A DNA stretch of 64,000 nt from GCA-2720975 sp964467985. GTDB lineage: Bacteria; Planctomycetota; UBA1135; GCA-002686595. Below the pieces are notes generated by a model. That model did no database searches. It worked only from the letters and a program-made list of their open reading frames with translations, and was not told the DNA's origin. The stretch spans positions 248,001-312,000 of the forward strand of contig CAYXTP010000002.1 of NCBI GenBank assembly GCA_964467985.1, in the 5' to 3' direction. The stretch's first letter is position 1; each line of letters opens with the position of its first letter. Position numbers and translations under genes: made by a program. Of this stretch, positions 8,101 to 15,913 are shown one piece after another.

Positions 8101-10941
8101 TCCTTGGCCTTGGATACGATTCACAGTGAGGGGCGTCGTCGTTTTGTGGAGTCACTGTCCACCTACGCGCGCCAGTTCCTCGGGGATCGTGATCGTCCGC
8201 CCGTCGAGAGCCTCACTGGCCTGGGCCCCTCGGTGGCCGTGGAAGCTGGGACCGTTGGGGCTCATCCGAGATCGACGGTGGCGACCACGACCGAGTTGCA
8301 TGACCACCTACGAGTGCTGTGGGCGCGCGCCGGTACGCCCCGCTGCCCCGAGCACGGCCAGAAACTCGAACCCGCGGATCCTGGCGTCTTAACGCGCCGT
8401 CTGTTGAAGAGTGAGTGCGCAGGAATGAGCGGCACCCTACTCGCTCCGATATTTGGGCATGGTCGAGCCCTGCCTGAGGATGCGACCGCAGCACTCGGAC
8501 GCTTGGCAGGTGGCTGGTTGGAGTCGGGCTACCTGCGCGCGCGGGTTGACGGACAGTTGGTCCGGCTCGATGCGCTCGAGAGCGTCTCGTGTGAGAGCAG
8601 CCTGGATCTCGTGATAGATCGCATCAAAGTCGAGCCTGGCAAGCGTGCTCGAATTGCAGAGGGAATTGAGCAGGCTTCGGGACTGGCCCACGGGCGAGTG
8701 AGTTTCCTGTGCAAGCAGGGCCTGCGTTGGGAAGCCTCCACCGCTGGGGCCTGCACGCAGTGCGGCTTCCAATTGGACTCTGCGCTCGAGCCCCGGCATT
8801 TCTCCTTCAATACCCACGTGGGGGCCTGCGAGTCATGCTCCGGCTTGGGTGAAACGGTTGTCTGTGATCCCGCGCAGTTGGTGACTGACGAGAGCTTGGC
8901 GCTCGTGGACGGTGCGATCGGCGGCAAGTTGGGTCGCTACCTGACCAAGGGCAAGGGCTACTACGAAACCCTGCTGCGAGCCGTGGCCAAGGCCCATGGG
9001 ATTGATCTGGATCAACCCCTGAAGCGCATGACGACCAAGCGCAAGAACCTCCTGCTGCGTGGCGTGGGTGCTCGCAAGACCTATGCGGTCACCCTGCGCA
9101 AGACCACCCGCAACACCGAGATGGTGGAGCAGTTGAGCCTGCCTTGGAATGGACTGTGTGGGCATGTGGACGCCTGGCACCGCAAGACGGATGACCCCGG
9201 TTGGGCCGCTCTGTTGGAGTCCGTGATGAGCAAGACGCGGTGCCCGGAATGTGAAGGCGAACGCTTGGCTCCTGCACCGCGCGCTGTGCTCTTGAACCGC
9301 AAGCGACTGCCCGAGGTCCTATCCATGAGTGTCAGCGACTCCTTGGCCTGGATCGGGCGCATGCGGCTGCGGGCTGACCTGCGACGGGTGATTGATCCGG
9401 TCCTGGGTGAAGTGCGTTCCCGGCTACAGCTATTGGATGATGTTGGGCTTGGATACCTGACCCTGGACCGCAGCACGTCCACCCTGTCGGGTGGAGAGGC
9501 TCGCAGGGTGCGGCTCTCCGCGAGTTTGGGTTCTGAGTTGGTGGGCGTTTGCTATGTCCTGGACGAACCGACAGTCGGTCTGCATCCAGCGGACGTGGAT
9601 TCCCTCTGCGATGCCCTTTGCTCACTTCGCGACAGGGGCAACAGCGTCTTGGTGGTGGAACACGACGGCGCCCTGATGGCGCGAGCCGATTGGATCGTGG
9701 ACATGGGACCCGGTGCTGGCCGTCACGGGGGCCGATTGATGGTGGCCGGGCCGCCAGGCTTGGTGGCTGCCCATCCGGACTCAGCGACGGGTGCCTACTT
9801 GCGTGGCGAGTTGACGGTGTGCGCCGATCCTGGGCCTCTTGAAGCTGACGGCTCCCCACCCATTCGGTTGCTGGGGGCCGCGGTTCACAATCTCAAGCAA
9901 GTGGACCTCGAATTGGCGTTTGGGTGTCTGACCGGAATTTGCGGACCCTCCGGGTCGGGCAAGTCCAGCCTGGTGCTCGACACCCTCGTCCCGGCTCTAG
10001 AGGGTGAGTCGTCACTGGGGCGTTGGCGTTCCTGCTCAGCACCTGAAGACTTACGCGTCGTCGTCGTGGATGCTTCACCGATCGGCCGCACACCGCACTC
10101 GGTCCCGGCCACCTACGCGGGCTTGATGGGGCCCCTGCGCGAACTGTTCGCTCGTACGCCGGCCGCCCGCCAACTGGGAATGGGGCCCGGGCATTTCTCC
10201 TTCAACTCGACCCGCGGTCGATGTCCCGCATGTGATGGGCGAGGCGCGTGCTTGATCGAAATGCAATTCCTAGCCGACCTCTGGCTCACATGTGAGGAGT
10301 GTGACGGTCTGCGCTACAAGCCGGAGGTTCTGGCCGTGCGGCACCGCGGCCTCTCGATTGCGGACGTACTCAAGCTCTCGGTGGATGAAGCCGTTGAGTT
10401 CCTGGAGCATCAACCTCGCTGCATGCAGATCCTCGCGACGTTGCAAGAGGTGGGGCTGGGTTACATGGGGCTTGGGCAGGCGTCCACGACCCTCTCGGGT
10501 GGTGAGGCTCAGCGCGTCAAGTTGGCCTCGGAGCTAGCGCGCCTGAATCAACCTACACGGCTCTCTCCACCCTCCATCATTCTGTTGGATGAGCCGAGTA
10601 CAGGGCTGGCCGCCAGCGATTGCGTGCAGCTCTACAAGGCCCTGCGCGCCTTGACCGCGGAGGGCCATGCGGTGGTCTTGATCGAACATCAGACGGACCT
10701 GCTGGACGCTTGCGATGTGCTGGTCGAGTTGGGCCCGGGTGGGGGCGATCGCGGCGGGCGTGTGATTGCTCAGGGAACGCCTTCTGAATTGCAGTCCGCC
10801 ACCGAGTCCTGCACCGGGCCCTACCTTGGCCGGACCGGCCAAGCGCTAGTGAGGCCAGGGCGGGCCCAGACAAAACGACGCCGAAAGCGGGCCTCGAAGG
10901 GCAACCGCGCGGCCTCCCGCCTGACAGGTGGGGTGAACTAG
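5104..10941 (+). CDS. uvrA: Tandem-duplicated excinuclease ABC subunit A (two UvrA copies in one chain)
   Basis: UvrA is the damage-sensing ATPase of nucleotide excision repair and normally works as a dimer of ~940-residue chains. Here 1945 residues hold two whole copies head to tail (about 1-945 and 960-1945), joined by a basic Ala/Gly/Ser-rich linker. Four Walker A boxes (near residues 37, 646, 992, 1614), four LSGGEA signatures (near 495, 835, 1461, 1797) and four LDEP Walker B boxes all look intact. Each half has the DNA-binding zinc module in its second ABC domain (CEVC near 746, CPAC near 1707). The zinc finger of the first ABC domain is normal in copy 2 (CTQC...CESC) but in copy 1 reads C255-PET, losing one cysteine. 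Chlamydia has a similarly doubled UvrA. There is no Shine-Dalgarno before the ATG. XPB follows with no gap. Confidence 0.97.
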   Translation: MKSAQPDDLIRIRRARQNNLAGVDVDLPRNALVAVTGVSGSGKSSLAFDTLYREGQRRFLETLSAYARQFLGGISMPDVESISGLSPAIAVDQRSIPRGARSTVGTLTEVTDHLRVLFARAGVAHSPWCGEPVESRTPESVVQELLRAYTGVPVQLAAPLVRDRKGQHRALLEDLRRKGFVRVRVDGTVQRIEEVPELERYKRHSIEVVVDRLKPNPDSPARLRESVDAALDLGDGSMLVLTPDGVQSVSTQAVCPETGRELPELEPRLFSPNSPQGACPTCKGLGSLKAPSEQAVVADGSLSIRAGALAVTRASGGALLFPRVEFRFLEQIAAHGGFSLDTPWSDLTPAARRIILRGTGDERFEDKKRWKGKRGKGQWTWRRPFRGVLTELERAIAKGTQRKLVGRFLTTRSCADCQGSRLGEAARHVRLGGATLPELCRLPVCELPARLNSLELNKRQQRIARDLLSEVDRRLEFLEKVGLGYLCLERGADTLSGGEAQRIRLAAQLGAGLVGVLYVLDEPSIGLHARDHAALLGALRDLVDQGNSVVVVEHDESTLRAADWIVDVGPGAGHFGGRVVAQGTPQEVARAKTPTGRLLRGEMHLPAPPERRAGNGEFLSLTGACAFNLKQVDLDLPLGCLVAVTGVSGSGKSTLIQRTLRPAVLRALGRECEVAGEYKSLQGVERMTDLVVVDAAPIGRTTRSNPATYTKVLGPIRDLFAALPESRVRGYDKSRFSFNIHGGRCEVCKGAGAELVELQFLAPVTVPCVECGGARFQAETLDVRYRDHSISDVLAMTSGEALELFKDHPRIARPLQWMVDIGLGYLTLGQPSTTLSGGEAQRIKLVTHLQKRTHGHVLYLLDEPTTGLHMEDVGRLTAALQCLVDQGHTVVVIEHNLELIEAADFLIDMGPEGGAGGGEILVAGTPETVAATESSYTGQALASKGRAASGAGRRRKSSVSAPTSIEVRGARTHNLKDVDVSIPHGSLAVITGPSGSGKTSLALDTIHSEGRRRFVESLSTYARQFLGDRDRPPVESLTGLGPSVAVEAGTVGAHPRSTVATTTELHDHLRVLWARAGTPRCPEHGQKLEPADPGVLTRRLLKSECAGMSGTLLAPIFGHGRALPEDATAALGRLAGGWLESGYLRARVDGQLVRLDALESVSCESSLDLVIDRIKVEPGKRARIAEGIEQASGLAHGRVSFLCKQGLRWEASTAGACTQCGFQLDSALEPRHFSFNTHVGACESCSGLGETVVCDPAQLVTDESLALVDGAIGGKLGRYLTKGKGYYETLLRAVAKAHGIDLDQPLKRMTTKRKNLLLRGVGARKTYAVTLRKTTRNTEMVEQLSLPWNGLCGHVDAWHRKTDDPGWAALLESVMSKTRCPECEGERLAPAPRAVLLNRKRLPEVLSMSVSDSLAWIGRMRLRADLRRVIDPVLGEVRSRLQLLDDVGLGYLTLDRSTSTLSGGEARRVRLSASLGSELVGVCYVLDEPTVGLHPADVDSLCDALCSLRDRGNSVLVVEHDGALMARADWIVDMGPGAGRHGGRLMVAGPPGLVAAHPDSATGAYLRGELTVCADPGPLEADGSPPIRLLGAAVHNLKQVDLELAFGCLTGICGPSGSGKSSLVLDTLVPALEGESSLGRWRSCSAPEDLRVVVVDASPIGRTPHSVPATYAGLMGPLRELFARTPAARQLGMGPGHFSFNSTRGRCPACDGRGACLIEMQFLADLWLTCEECDGLRYKPEVLAVRHRGLSIADVLKLSVDEAVEFLEHQPRCMQILATLQEVGLGYMGLGQASTTLSGGEAQRVKLASELARLNQPTRLSPPSIILLDEPSTGLAASDCVQLYKALRALTAEGHAVVLIEHQTDLLDACDVLVELGPGGGDRGGRVIAQGTPSELQSATESCTGPYLGRTGQALVRPGRAQTKRRRKRASKGNRAASRLTGGVN

Positions 10942-12759
10942 ATGGGACCCTTCGAGCCCTTGATGGTCCAGTCCGACGGGACCCTGATGCTGCACACCGT
11001 GCACACGGTGGTCGATTCTGATGGCCGTCCAGCCAAGGATGAAGAGGGCCGACCTGTGACAGCCGAACACCCGCGCTACCCGGCCGCCCGCGATGCGCTT
11101 GCGCCGTTCGCTGAACTCGAAAAGAGTCCCGACTACCTGCACACCTACCGAGTCAGCGCGGTCTCCATTTGGAATGCGGCTGCCTTGGGGCTGACGCCTG
11201 AGCAGATCGAGGCCACACTCGATGAATTCAGCTGCGTGCCGGTGCCGCCATCTGTGCTGGAGCGTATTCGCGGCTGGATGGAACGTTACGGGCTCCTGCG
11301 CATCGAGCGCCTGGGTAGCGATGACCATTTCCAGCTCGTTTCTCAGGATCCATCGGCATTGCAGGATGTATTGGGCCATTCCTCCGTGCGCGGGCGGGTT
11401 CAGCTGGACGTGGATGGACGGGTGCTGGTCGACCCCCTTGAGCGTGGAACTCTCAAGCAGGCCCTGATTCGCATCGGCTACCCCGTTGAGGACCGCGGGG
11501 GATTTGTCGACGGCGACCCGCTGGAAGTCTGCTTGCGTGGAGAGACGCTGACCGGTGCGCCCTTCACCTTGCGGGACTACCAACGTTCGGCTGCGGACGC
11601 GTTTCACGCCGGGGGTTCGGTGTCCGGTGGCAGCGGTGTGGTCGTGCTGCCCTGTGGAGCGGGTAAAACGGTCACGGGCATGGCCGCCATGGAGCGCGTG
11701 GGCGCCAAGACGCTGATCCTGACCACCAACACCATCGCCGTCCGCCAGTGGAAGCAGGAGTTGCTGGACAAGACCGAGCTGACAGACGACCAAGTGGGTG
11801 AGTACACGGGCGACTGCAAGGAGGTCCGCCCCGTGACGATCACCACGTATCAGATGGTGACGTGGCGGCGGACGAGGAGTTCGGAGTTCGAGCACTTCTC
11901 TCTGTTCAGCAAGGAGAACTGGGGCCTGGTGATCTATGACGAAGTGCACTTGTTGCCCGCCCCGGTGTTCAGAGTGACCGCCGAATTGCAAGCGCGTCGT
12001 CGCTTGGGGCTGACGGCCACCCTGGTACGCGAGGATGGCAAGGAGGACGAGGTGTTCTGCCTGATCGGGCCCAAGCGCTACGACGTGCCGTGGAAGGTCC
12101 TAGAGGGAAGAGGCTATATCGCCTGCGCCAGTTGCATCGAGGTGCGCGTGCCCTTGGGAGAGGAGGAGCGTATCCGCTACATCGGGGCCGGATCGCGTTC
12201 CAAGTTCCGCATCGCCTCCGAGAACCCGGCCAAGACCCAGGTCGTGCGGAAGATCCTGGAGCGGCATGCGGGAGATCGGGTGTTGGTGATCGGTCAATAC
12301 ATCGATCAGGTGACGGCTCTGGCCAGAGAGCTGAAGGCGCCCTTGATCACCGGCAAGACGCCCCAGGACGAACGCGAGGTACTCTACTCCCGTTTTCGGT
12401 CCGGGCAGGTGGCGACCTTGGTGGTTTCCAAGGTGGGCAACTTCGCCATCGACCTGCCCGACGCCAACGTGGCCATCCAAGTCTCTGGCACCTTCGGTTC
12501 GCGCCAGGAGGAGGCCCAACGCTTGGGCCGCATTCTGCGCCCCAAGTCCGACGGTTCGGGAGCCTCGTTCTACGCCGTGGTTACCCTCGCCTCCAAGGAC
12601 CAGGAGTTCGCGGAGAAGCGCCAACTGTTCCTGACCGAGCAGGGCTACAGCTACCAGATCATCGAAGCTCAGGCCTTGGACCTATCCCCGTCAGAGGGTG
12701 GTCCAGGTTCCCCACTTACCCCTTCTTGTGACCCCCGCAGTTCAGGAGCTGTGCGTTGA
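10942..12759 (+). CDS. XPB/ERCC3-type DNA repair helicase
   Basis: This is a superfamily 2 helicase/translocase of the XPB family, the motor of eukaryotic TFIIH that opens DNA in transcription and repair. The first ~120 residues form the helicase-associated (Helicase_C_3-like) domain that ends in PVPPSVLERIRGWMERYGLL. The DNA-unwinding core starts with DYQRSA (residue 212) and shows PCGAGKT (Walker A, ~237), DEVH (333-336), the XPB-specific RED triad (363-365), and motif VI QRLGRILRPK from 526. Length (605) fits bacterial XPBs. The ATG follows the uvrA stop with no spacer, and the stop overlaps the next start (TTGA), so it belongs to one translation-coupled operon. A joint job with UvrA in excision repair is inference from this arrangement. 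Confidence 0.95.
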   Translation: MGPFEPLMVQSDGTLMLHTVHTVVDSDGRPAKDEEGRPVTAEHPRYPAARDALAPFAELEKSPDYLHTYRVSAVSIWNAAALGLTPEQIEATLDEFSCVPVPPSVLERIRGWMERYGLLRIERLGSDDHFQLVSQDPSALQDVLGHSSVRGRVQLDVDGRVLVDPLERGTLKQALIRIGYPVEDRGGFVDGDPLEVCLRGETLTGAPFTLRDYQRSAADAFHAGGSVSGGSGVVVLPCGAGKTVTGMAAMERVGAKTLILTTNTIAVRQWKQELLDKTELTDDQVGEYTGDCKEVRPVTITTYQMVTWRRTRSSEFEHFSLFSKENWGLVIYDEVHLLPAPVFRVTAELQARRRLGLTATLVREDGKEDEVFCLIGPKRYDVPWKVLEGRGYIACASCIEVRVPLGEEERIRYIGAGSRSKFRIASENPAKTQVVRKILERHAGDRVLVIGQYIDQVTALARELKAPLITGKTPQDEREVLYSRFRSGQVATLVVSKVGNFAIDLPDANVAIQVSGTFGSRQEEAQRLGRILRPKSDGSGASFYAVVTLASKDQEFAEKRQLFLTEQGYSYQIIEAQALDLSPSEGGPGSPLTPSCDPRSSGAVR

Positions 12760-14846
12760 GCCCCTCAGAAATCTCATCCAATGGTCATGCTGGAAATGGC
12801 CGCGCCAAGAGTCGCGCTGCCAAAGCCACGCATGACCTGATCGCTACACTCTCTAAATCCGACCTCCAGGAGGCCTGGCGGTTCTGGGCTGCGGACAGAC
12901 CCGGCAAGCTTCCGTCCACCCTGAAAAAGCTTCGTACGGACCTCGAGTTGTGGATGTCGGAGCCTGCACGTGTGATGGATCGAGTCGAAGGCCTTGGCCG
13001 GCGCGATCAAACCCTGCACGACCTGCTGCTCGCCGCCCCTCATTTTGAACTGACGATGGGGGAGATCGTGGCTTCCAAAGACCTGGCGTACCTGTCGAGC
13101 TACGACTTGGAGGCCTGCTTGGAGCTGCTGCGGCGGCGAGCCTTGGTGCAGGAGTGCGCGTCGCGCCGTGTTTCGACGGATGGTGTGCGCAGTTTTGCCA
13201 TCTGCATGGATGTGGGCAATACCCTGCTCGGGGAACGGCGCGCCAAGAGGCGCGGGATCTTTGATGCATTGACTCTACGTGGCCATCTGGACCGACTCTA
13301 CGACGATCCGGACCGCGCCAGCCGCACGACGCCCGCGCGCGTACGGGAGATGTATAAGCTGTACTCGAACGAGGCCTCTTGTGTCTCGCGCGTGGAGCGC
13401 CTGCCCGATGGCCTGCAGGATCTGATGCGCAAGGTCGTGATGGAGTTCGGGGGTGTTCTCCCGCGTGCCTTTTTTGAGCGCATGGAAACCGAGTTGCCCC
13501 ACTGGAACGGCTTGCGCTGGGGAAAGATCCTCGAGGAGTCGCTCGTCGGCACCCTTGAGAACCTGGAGCTAGGTCGTTACGGGATCGGGCATTCCGGGGA
13601 GACCCTGATTGTCTTCAATGAGGTCACCCTGGCATGGCTCAAGCGTGTCGCCGTCCCCGGTGACCCGGACGCACCGCACCAAACGGCATCCATGGGTGTG
13701 GATCTGGTCGCCAACGTGTCGCGTTTCCTGACGTTCATCATCGATCACAACGTGCGCTTCACGGCCAAGGGCGAGATCTTCAAGACCACGGGCAAGCGCA
13801 TTCTCAAGGATCTGATCCCTGATCCAGGCCGCGAAGTGGAGCGCGAGGAAGTGCTGAATTTCATTTACCGTTTTGCCCGGCACCTGGACCTGATTGAGCC
13901 CACCGGCATGCGCACTTTCGCCTTGACCGCCGAGGGCCGGGCCTGGGACGAACGATCCTTGGATGACAAGCTGCAAGCGCTCTTCGACTTCATCATTGAG
14001 GAGCCGGCCGCAGATCGCGACACCTACCACCAGGTGCGCCTGCGGCACATTCTCGTCAGTCTGACCAAACGTATCGATCCGGGCGTCTGGTATGACCTCA
14101 TGTACCTACCCTTTCTGGCGCGTAACAACTATCTGTGCGGCTTGGACGAATTGGGTGTGGAGGAATTCTTTGAAGGCCGCGAAGAACCGCGTAGCAAAGG
14201 CGGGGAAGATCTGCAGCGCCTCTCCTGGAGTCTGGTGCGTTGGTTGCGGCAGCGGGTGCACTTACTGGGGTTGGTGGATCTCGGTTACAACGACTCCGGT
14301 CATCCTGTGGCGATGCGCTTGACGCCCACCGGTGCTCGGCTGCTGGGCGTGACCGATCCCGATCGGGGTTCGGAACGAGTGGGCAATCTGGTCGTGACGC
14401 CCGATTTCGAGGTCGTCCTGTTTCCTAGCGACGACGATGCCGCGCTCATTCACGACCTGGACCGCTTTTGTGAACGGGACGGTCAGGGCGACTTGAAGCA
14501 CTTCCAGGTCCACGCTGGGTCGGTGCAACGAGCCCTGGTGGACGGCATGAGTCTGGCGCGCATGATGGAGACCTTGGAGTTGAATTCACGCGTTCCCGTG
14601 CCCCAGAACGTGCTCTATTCCCTACGCGATTGGGCCTCCCAGGCGGGGTTGCTGCGCATTACAGGGGATCTCGTCGTGCACGGTAGCGACGAGCAGTCCA
14701 TGAAACGCTTCGTCCAGGATCCAGGCGTGAAGGGTTACATCCAACGCGTGTTGGATCCGCAGCGAGTGCAGTTGAAGTCCGGACCCAGCCCTGCACGGAT
14801 GCGTGTGCTGTTGCGAGAGCTCTCCTACCTGGTGGAGATGGGGTGA
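12756..14846 (+). CDS. Helicase-associated domain protein, XPB partner (p52/Tfb2-like candidate)
   Basis: The first two-thirds of this 696-residue protein are helical winged-helix-like sequence I cannot assign. Residues ~544-640 are a Helicase_C_3 domain: NLVVTPDFEVVLFP opens it and PVPQNVLYSLRDWASQAGLL closes it. The same pattern occurs at the N terminus of the neighbouring XPB. In actinobacteria a comparable protein is coded beside XPB. In TFIIH, subunit p52/Tfb2 holds XPB through a domain resembling XPB's own N terminus, so a p52-like loader or regulator is a reasonable inference. The TTG start is supported by AGGAG at 12744-12748, seven bases upstream, and by the 4-nt overlap with the XPB stop. 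No nuclease or ATPase motif is visible. Confidence 0.85.
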   Translation: MSPSEISSNGHAGNGRAKSRAAKATHDLIATLSKSDLQEAWRFWAADRPGKLPSTLKKLRTDLELWMSEPARVMDRVEGLGRRDQTLHDLLLAAPHFELTMGEIVASKDLAYLSSYDLEACLELLRRRALVQECASRRVSTDGVRSFAICMDVGNTLLGERRAKRRGIFDALTLRGHLDRLYDDPDRASRTTPARVREMYKLYSNEASCVSRVERLPDGLQDLMRKVVMEFGGVLPRAFFERMETELPHWNGLRWGKILEESLVGTLENLELGRYGIGHSGETLIVFNEVTLAWLKRVAVPGDPDAPHQTASMGVDLVANVSRFLTFIIDHNVRFTAKGEIFKTTGKRILKDLIPDPGREVEREEVLNFIYRFARHLDLIEPTGMRTFALTAEGRAWDERSLDDKLQALFDFIIEEPAADRDTYHQVRLRHILVSLTKRIDPGVWYDLMYLPFLARNNYLCGLDELGVEEFFEGREEPRSKGGEDLQRLSWSLVRWLRQRVHLLGLVDLGYNDSGHPVAMRLTPTGARLLGVTDPDRGSERVGNLVVTPDFEVVLFPSDDDAALIHDLDRFCERDGQGDLKHFQVHAGSVQRALVDGMSLARMMETLELNSRVPVPQNVLYSLRDWASQAGLLRITGDLVVHGSDEQSMKRFVQDPGVKGYIQRVLDPQRVQLKSGPSPARMRVLLRELSYLVEMG

Positions 14847-15481
14847 GCCCGCTGCTGCCCCCGCAGTTCCTGGCCCTCACGCCAGGCAACCTTGAGCCTG
14901 GGCAGAGCTTCTCGTCCGACTCCGGGGATCTACTGCAGCGCGTGCGCGCTGCTTGCTCCGCGGGTTTGAGCGGCCTGCTGTTGCGTGAGCCCTTGTTGCC
15001 GGATCGGCTGTTCCTGGAGTTGGCTCGCTCCCTGAAAGCCATCCTCGGAAGCGGATGGCTGGGGCTGCACGACCGGGCACATCTCGTTGCTCCTGCCGAG
15101 GCGCAGGCTGTGCATCTGGGGTTTCGATCGATCACAGCCGGGCAGGCTCGCAGCTGTGTGGGGCCGGAAGTGGCGGTGGGTATGTCGACCCATGACGGCG
15201 ATGAACGGGTGGCCTGGAACTCTGCTGATTACTTGTTTCATGGGCCTGTCTTCGCGCCATTGAGCAAGAGCGACCACCTACCGCCTGTCGGCACCGATGG
15301 CCTGCAGCGCTTCGTTCGATCGGCTGGCATTCCGACTTGGGGGCTCGGTGGGATTACGCCCGACCTGGCTCCTGCGGCCTGTGCCACTGGAGCCCGTGGA
15401 GTGGCTTGCCTCGGGGGATGGCTCCAGACTGATGACCCGGCCGCCAAGTGCCGTGCTTACCTCGAGGCCCTCGCACTGTGA
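14843..15481 (+). CDS. ThiE/TenI-like TIM-barrel protein, degenerate
   Basis: This 212-residue protein belongs to the thiamine-phosphate synthase/TenI fold. It has family landmarks in order: LLLREP (usually LQLREK), LHDRAHLVAPAEAQAVHLG (usually NDRVDLA...GVHLGQ), VGMSTHD, YLFHGPVF and GLGGI. The asparagine of NDR is replaced by His and the TPTK-like phosphate loop reads APLSKSDH, so true thiamine-phosphate synthase activity is doubtful; a TenI-like regulator or a divergent aminotransferase-like role remains open. It starts at GTG, overlapping the previous stop by 4 nt (GTGA), and its own stop overlaps the next GTG the same way. No other thiamine gene is in the window, so its place in a repair operon is unexplained. 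Confidence 0.8.
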   Translation: MSPLLPPQFLALTPGNLEPGQSFSSDSGDLLQRVRAACSAGLSGLLLREPLLPDRLFLELARSLKAILGSGWLGLHDRAHLVAPAEAQAVHLGFRSITAGQARSCVGPEVAVGMSTHDGDERVAWNSADYLFHGPVFAPLSKSDHLPPVGTDGLQRFVRSAGIPTWGLGGITPDLAPAACATGARGVACLGGWLQTDDPAAKCRAYLEALAL

Positions 15482-15861
15482 CTCCCAAGAAACTGAATCG
15501 CATTCTGCGGCGCGTTGTTCTGATCTGTGCGCTCTCCGGGGTGGGGTACCTGTACGTGCGTTTCGACGGACTGCATCTTCCGGCCGAGCAGGACTCGCCT
15601 CTGCTAAGATTCAGTCCCGGGGCCCATCTCGTGCTGGATCGCTACCCCGAAGCCTATTTGCCTTCGGATGCTGCGGTGTTCTTGGGTCCCGATGGCCGCA
15701 CTCACCTGGCCCTGGTGATGAAGGTGCGCGAACAGCAGGGCAAGCGGCAGTATTGGCTGGGGCACGACGTACCTGATTGTCCAGTCCCGGATTCCGAGGA
15801 ACTGGGGTGGGTCGCCGAAGAGTGGTTGGCCGCGCGCGTGATCCTGGTCTGGCCCTGGTAG
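15478..15861 (+). CDS. Small S26 (signal peptidase-like) membrane protein
   Basis: The start is taken at the GTG overlapping the preceding stop (GTGA); a longer frame from 15448 is less likely. The 127-residue product has one N-terminal membrane segment (residues ~12-27) and then a short domain that lines up with S26-type peptidases. S40-PLLRFSPG-...-LVLDR matches the SMxPTLxxGD...VLVDR active-serine box with identical spacing. VMKV with K82 sits where the general-base lysine is expected, and DSEELGWV...RVILVWPW resembles the DSR-G-V...GRV..WP end box. These alignments are by eye. The domain is much smaller than LepB and closer in size to the NiSOD maturation protease SodX, but sequence alone does not prove that role. 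It is the last gene of the uvrA run. Confidence 0.62.
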   Translation: MTPKKLNRILRRVVLICALSGVGYLYVRFDGLHLPAEQDSPLLRFSPGAHLVLDRYPEAYLPSDAAVFLGPDGRTHLALVMKVREQQGKRQYWLGHDVPDCPVPDSEELGWVAEEWLAARVILVWPW

Positions 15862-15913
15862 CTCGCCGTACAAGGACGTGGGGCCGGCGAGGCCTGTTCG
15901 CTAGGATGCGCGC

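Noticed and set aside
6673..8124. Long open frame on the minus strand inside uvrA (483 codons)
   Set aside because: It lies wholly antisense to well-conserved UvrA motifs, has shadow-like composition (Gln/Arg/His-rich) and no domain; typical of GC-rich DNA.
5104..10941. UvrA doubling as an assembly error
   Set aside because: The two halves differ strongly in sequence (zinc motif, insertion region, Walker variants), so this is an old duplication and not a repeated contig segment.
10846..11991. 381-codon minus-strand frame opposite the start of the XPB gene
   Set aside because: Antisense to conserved XPB helicase sequence, Gln/His/Arg-rich, no domain.
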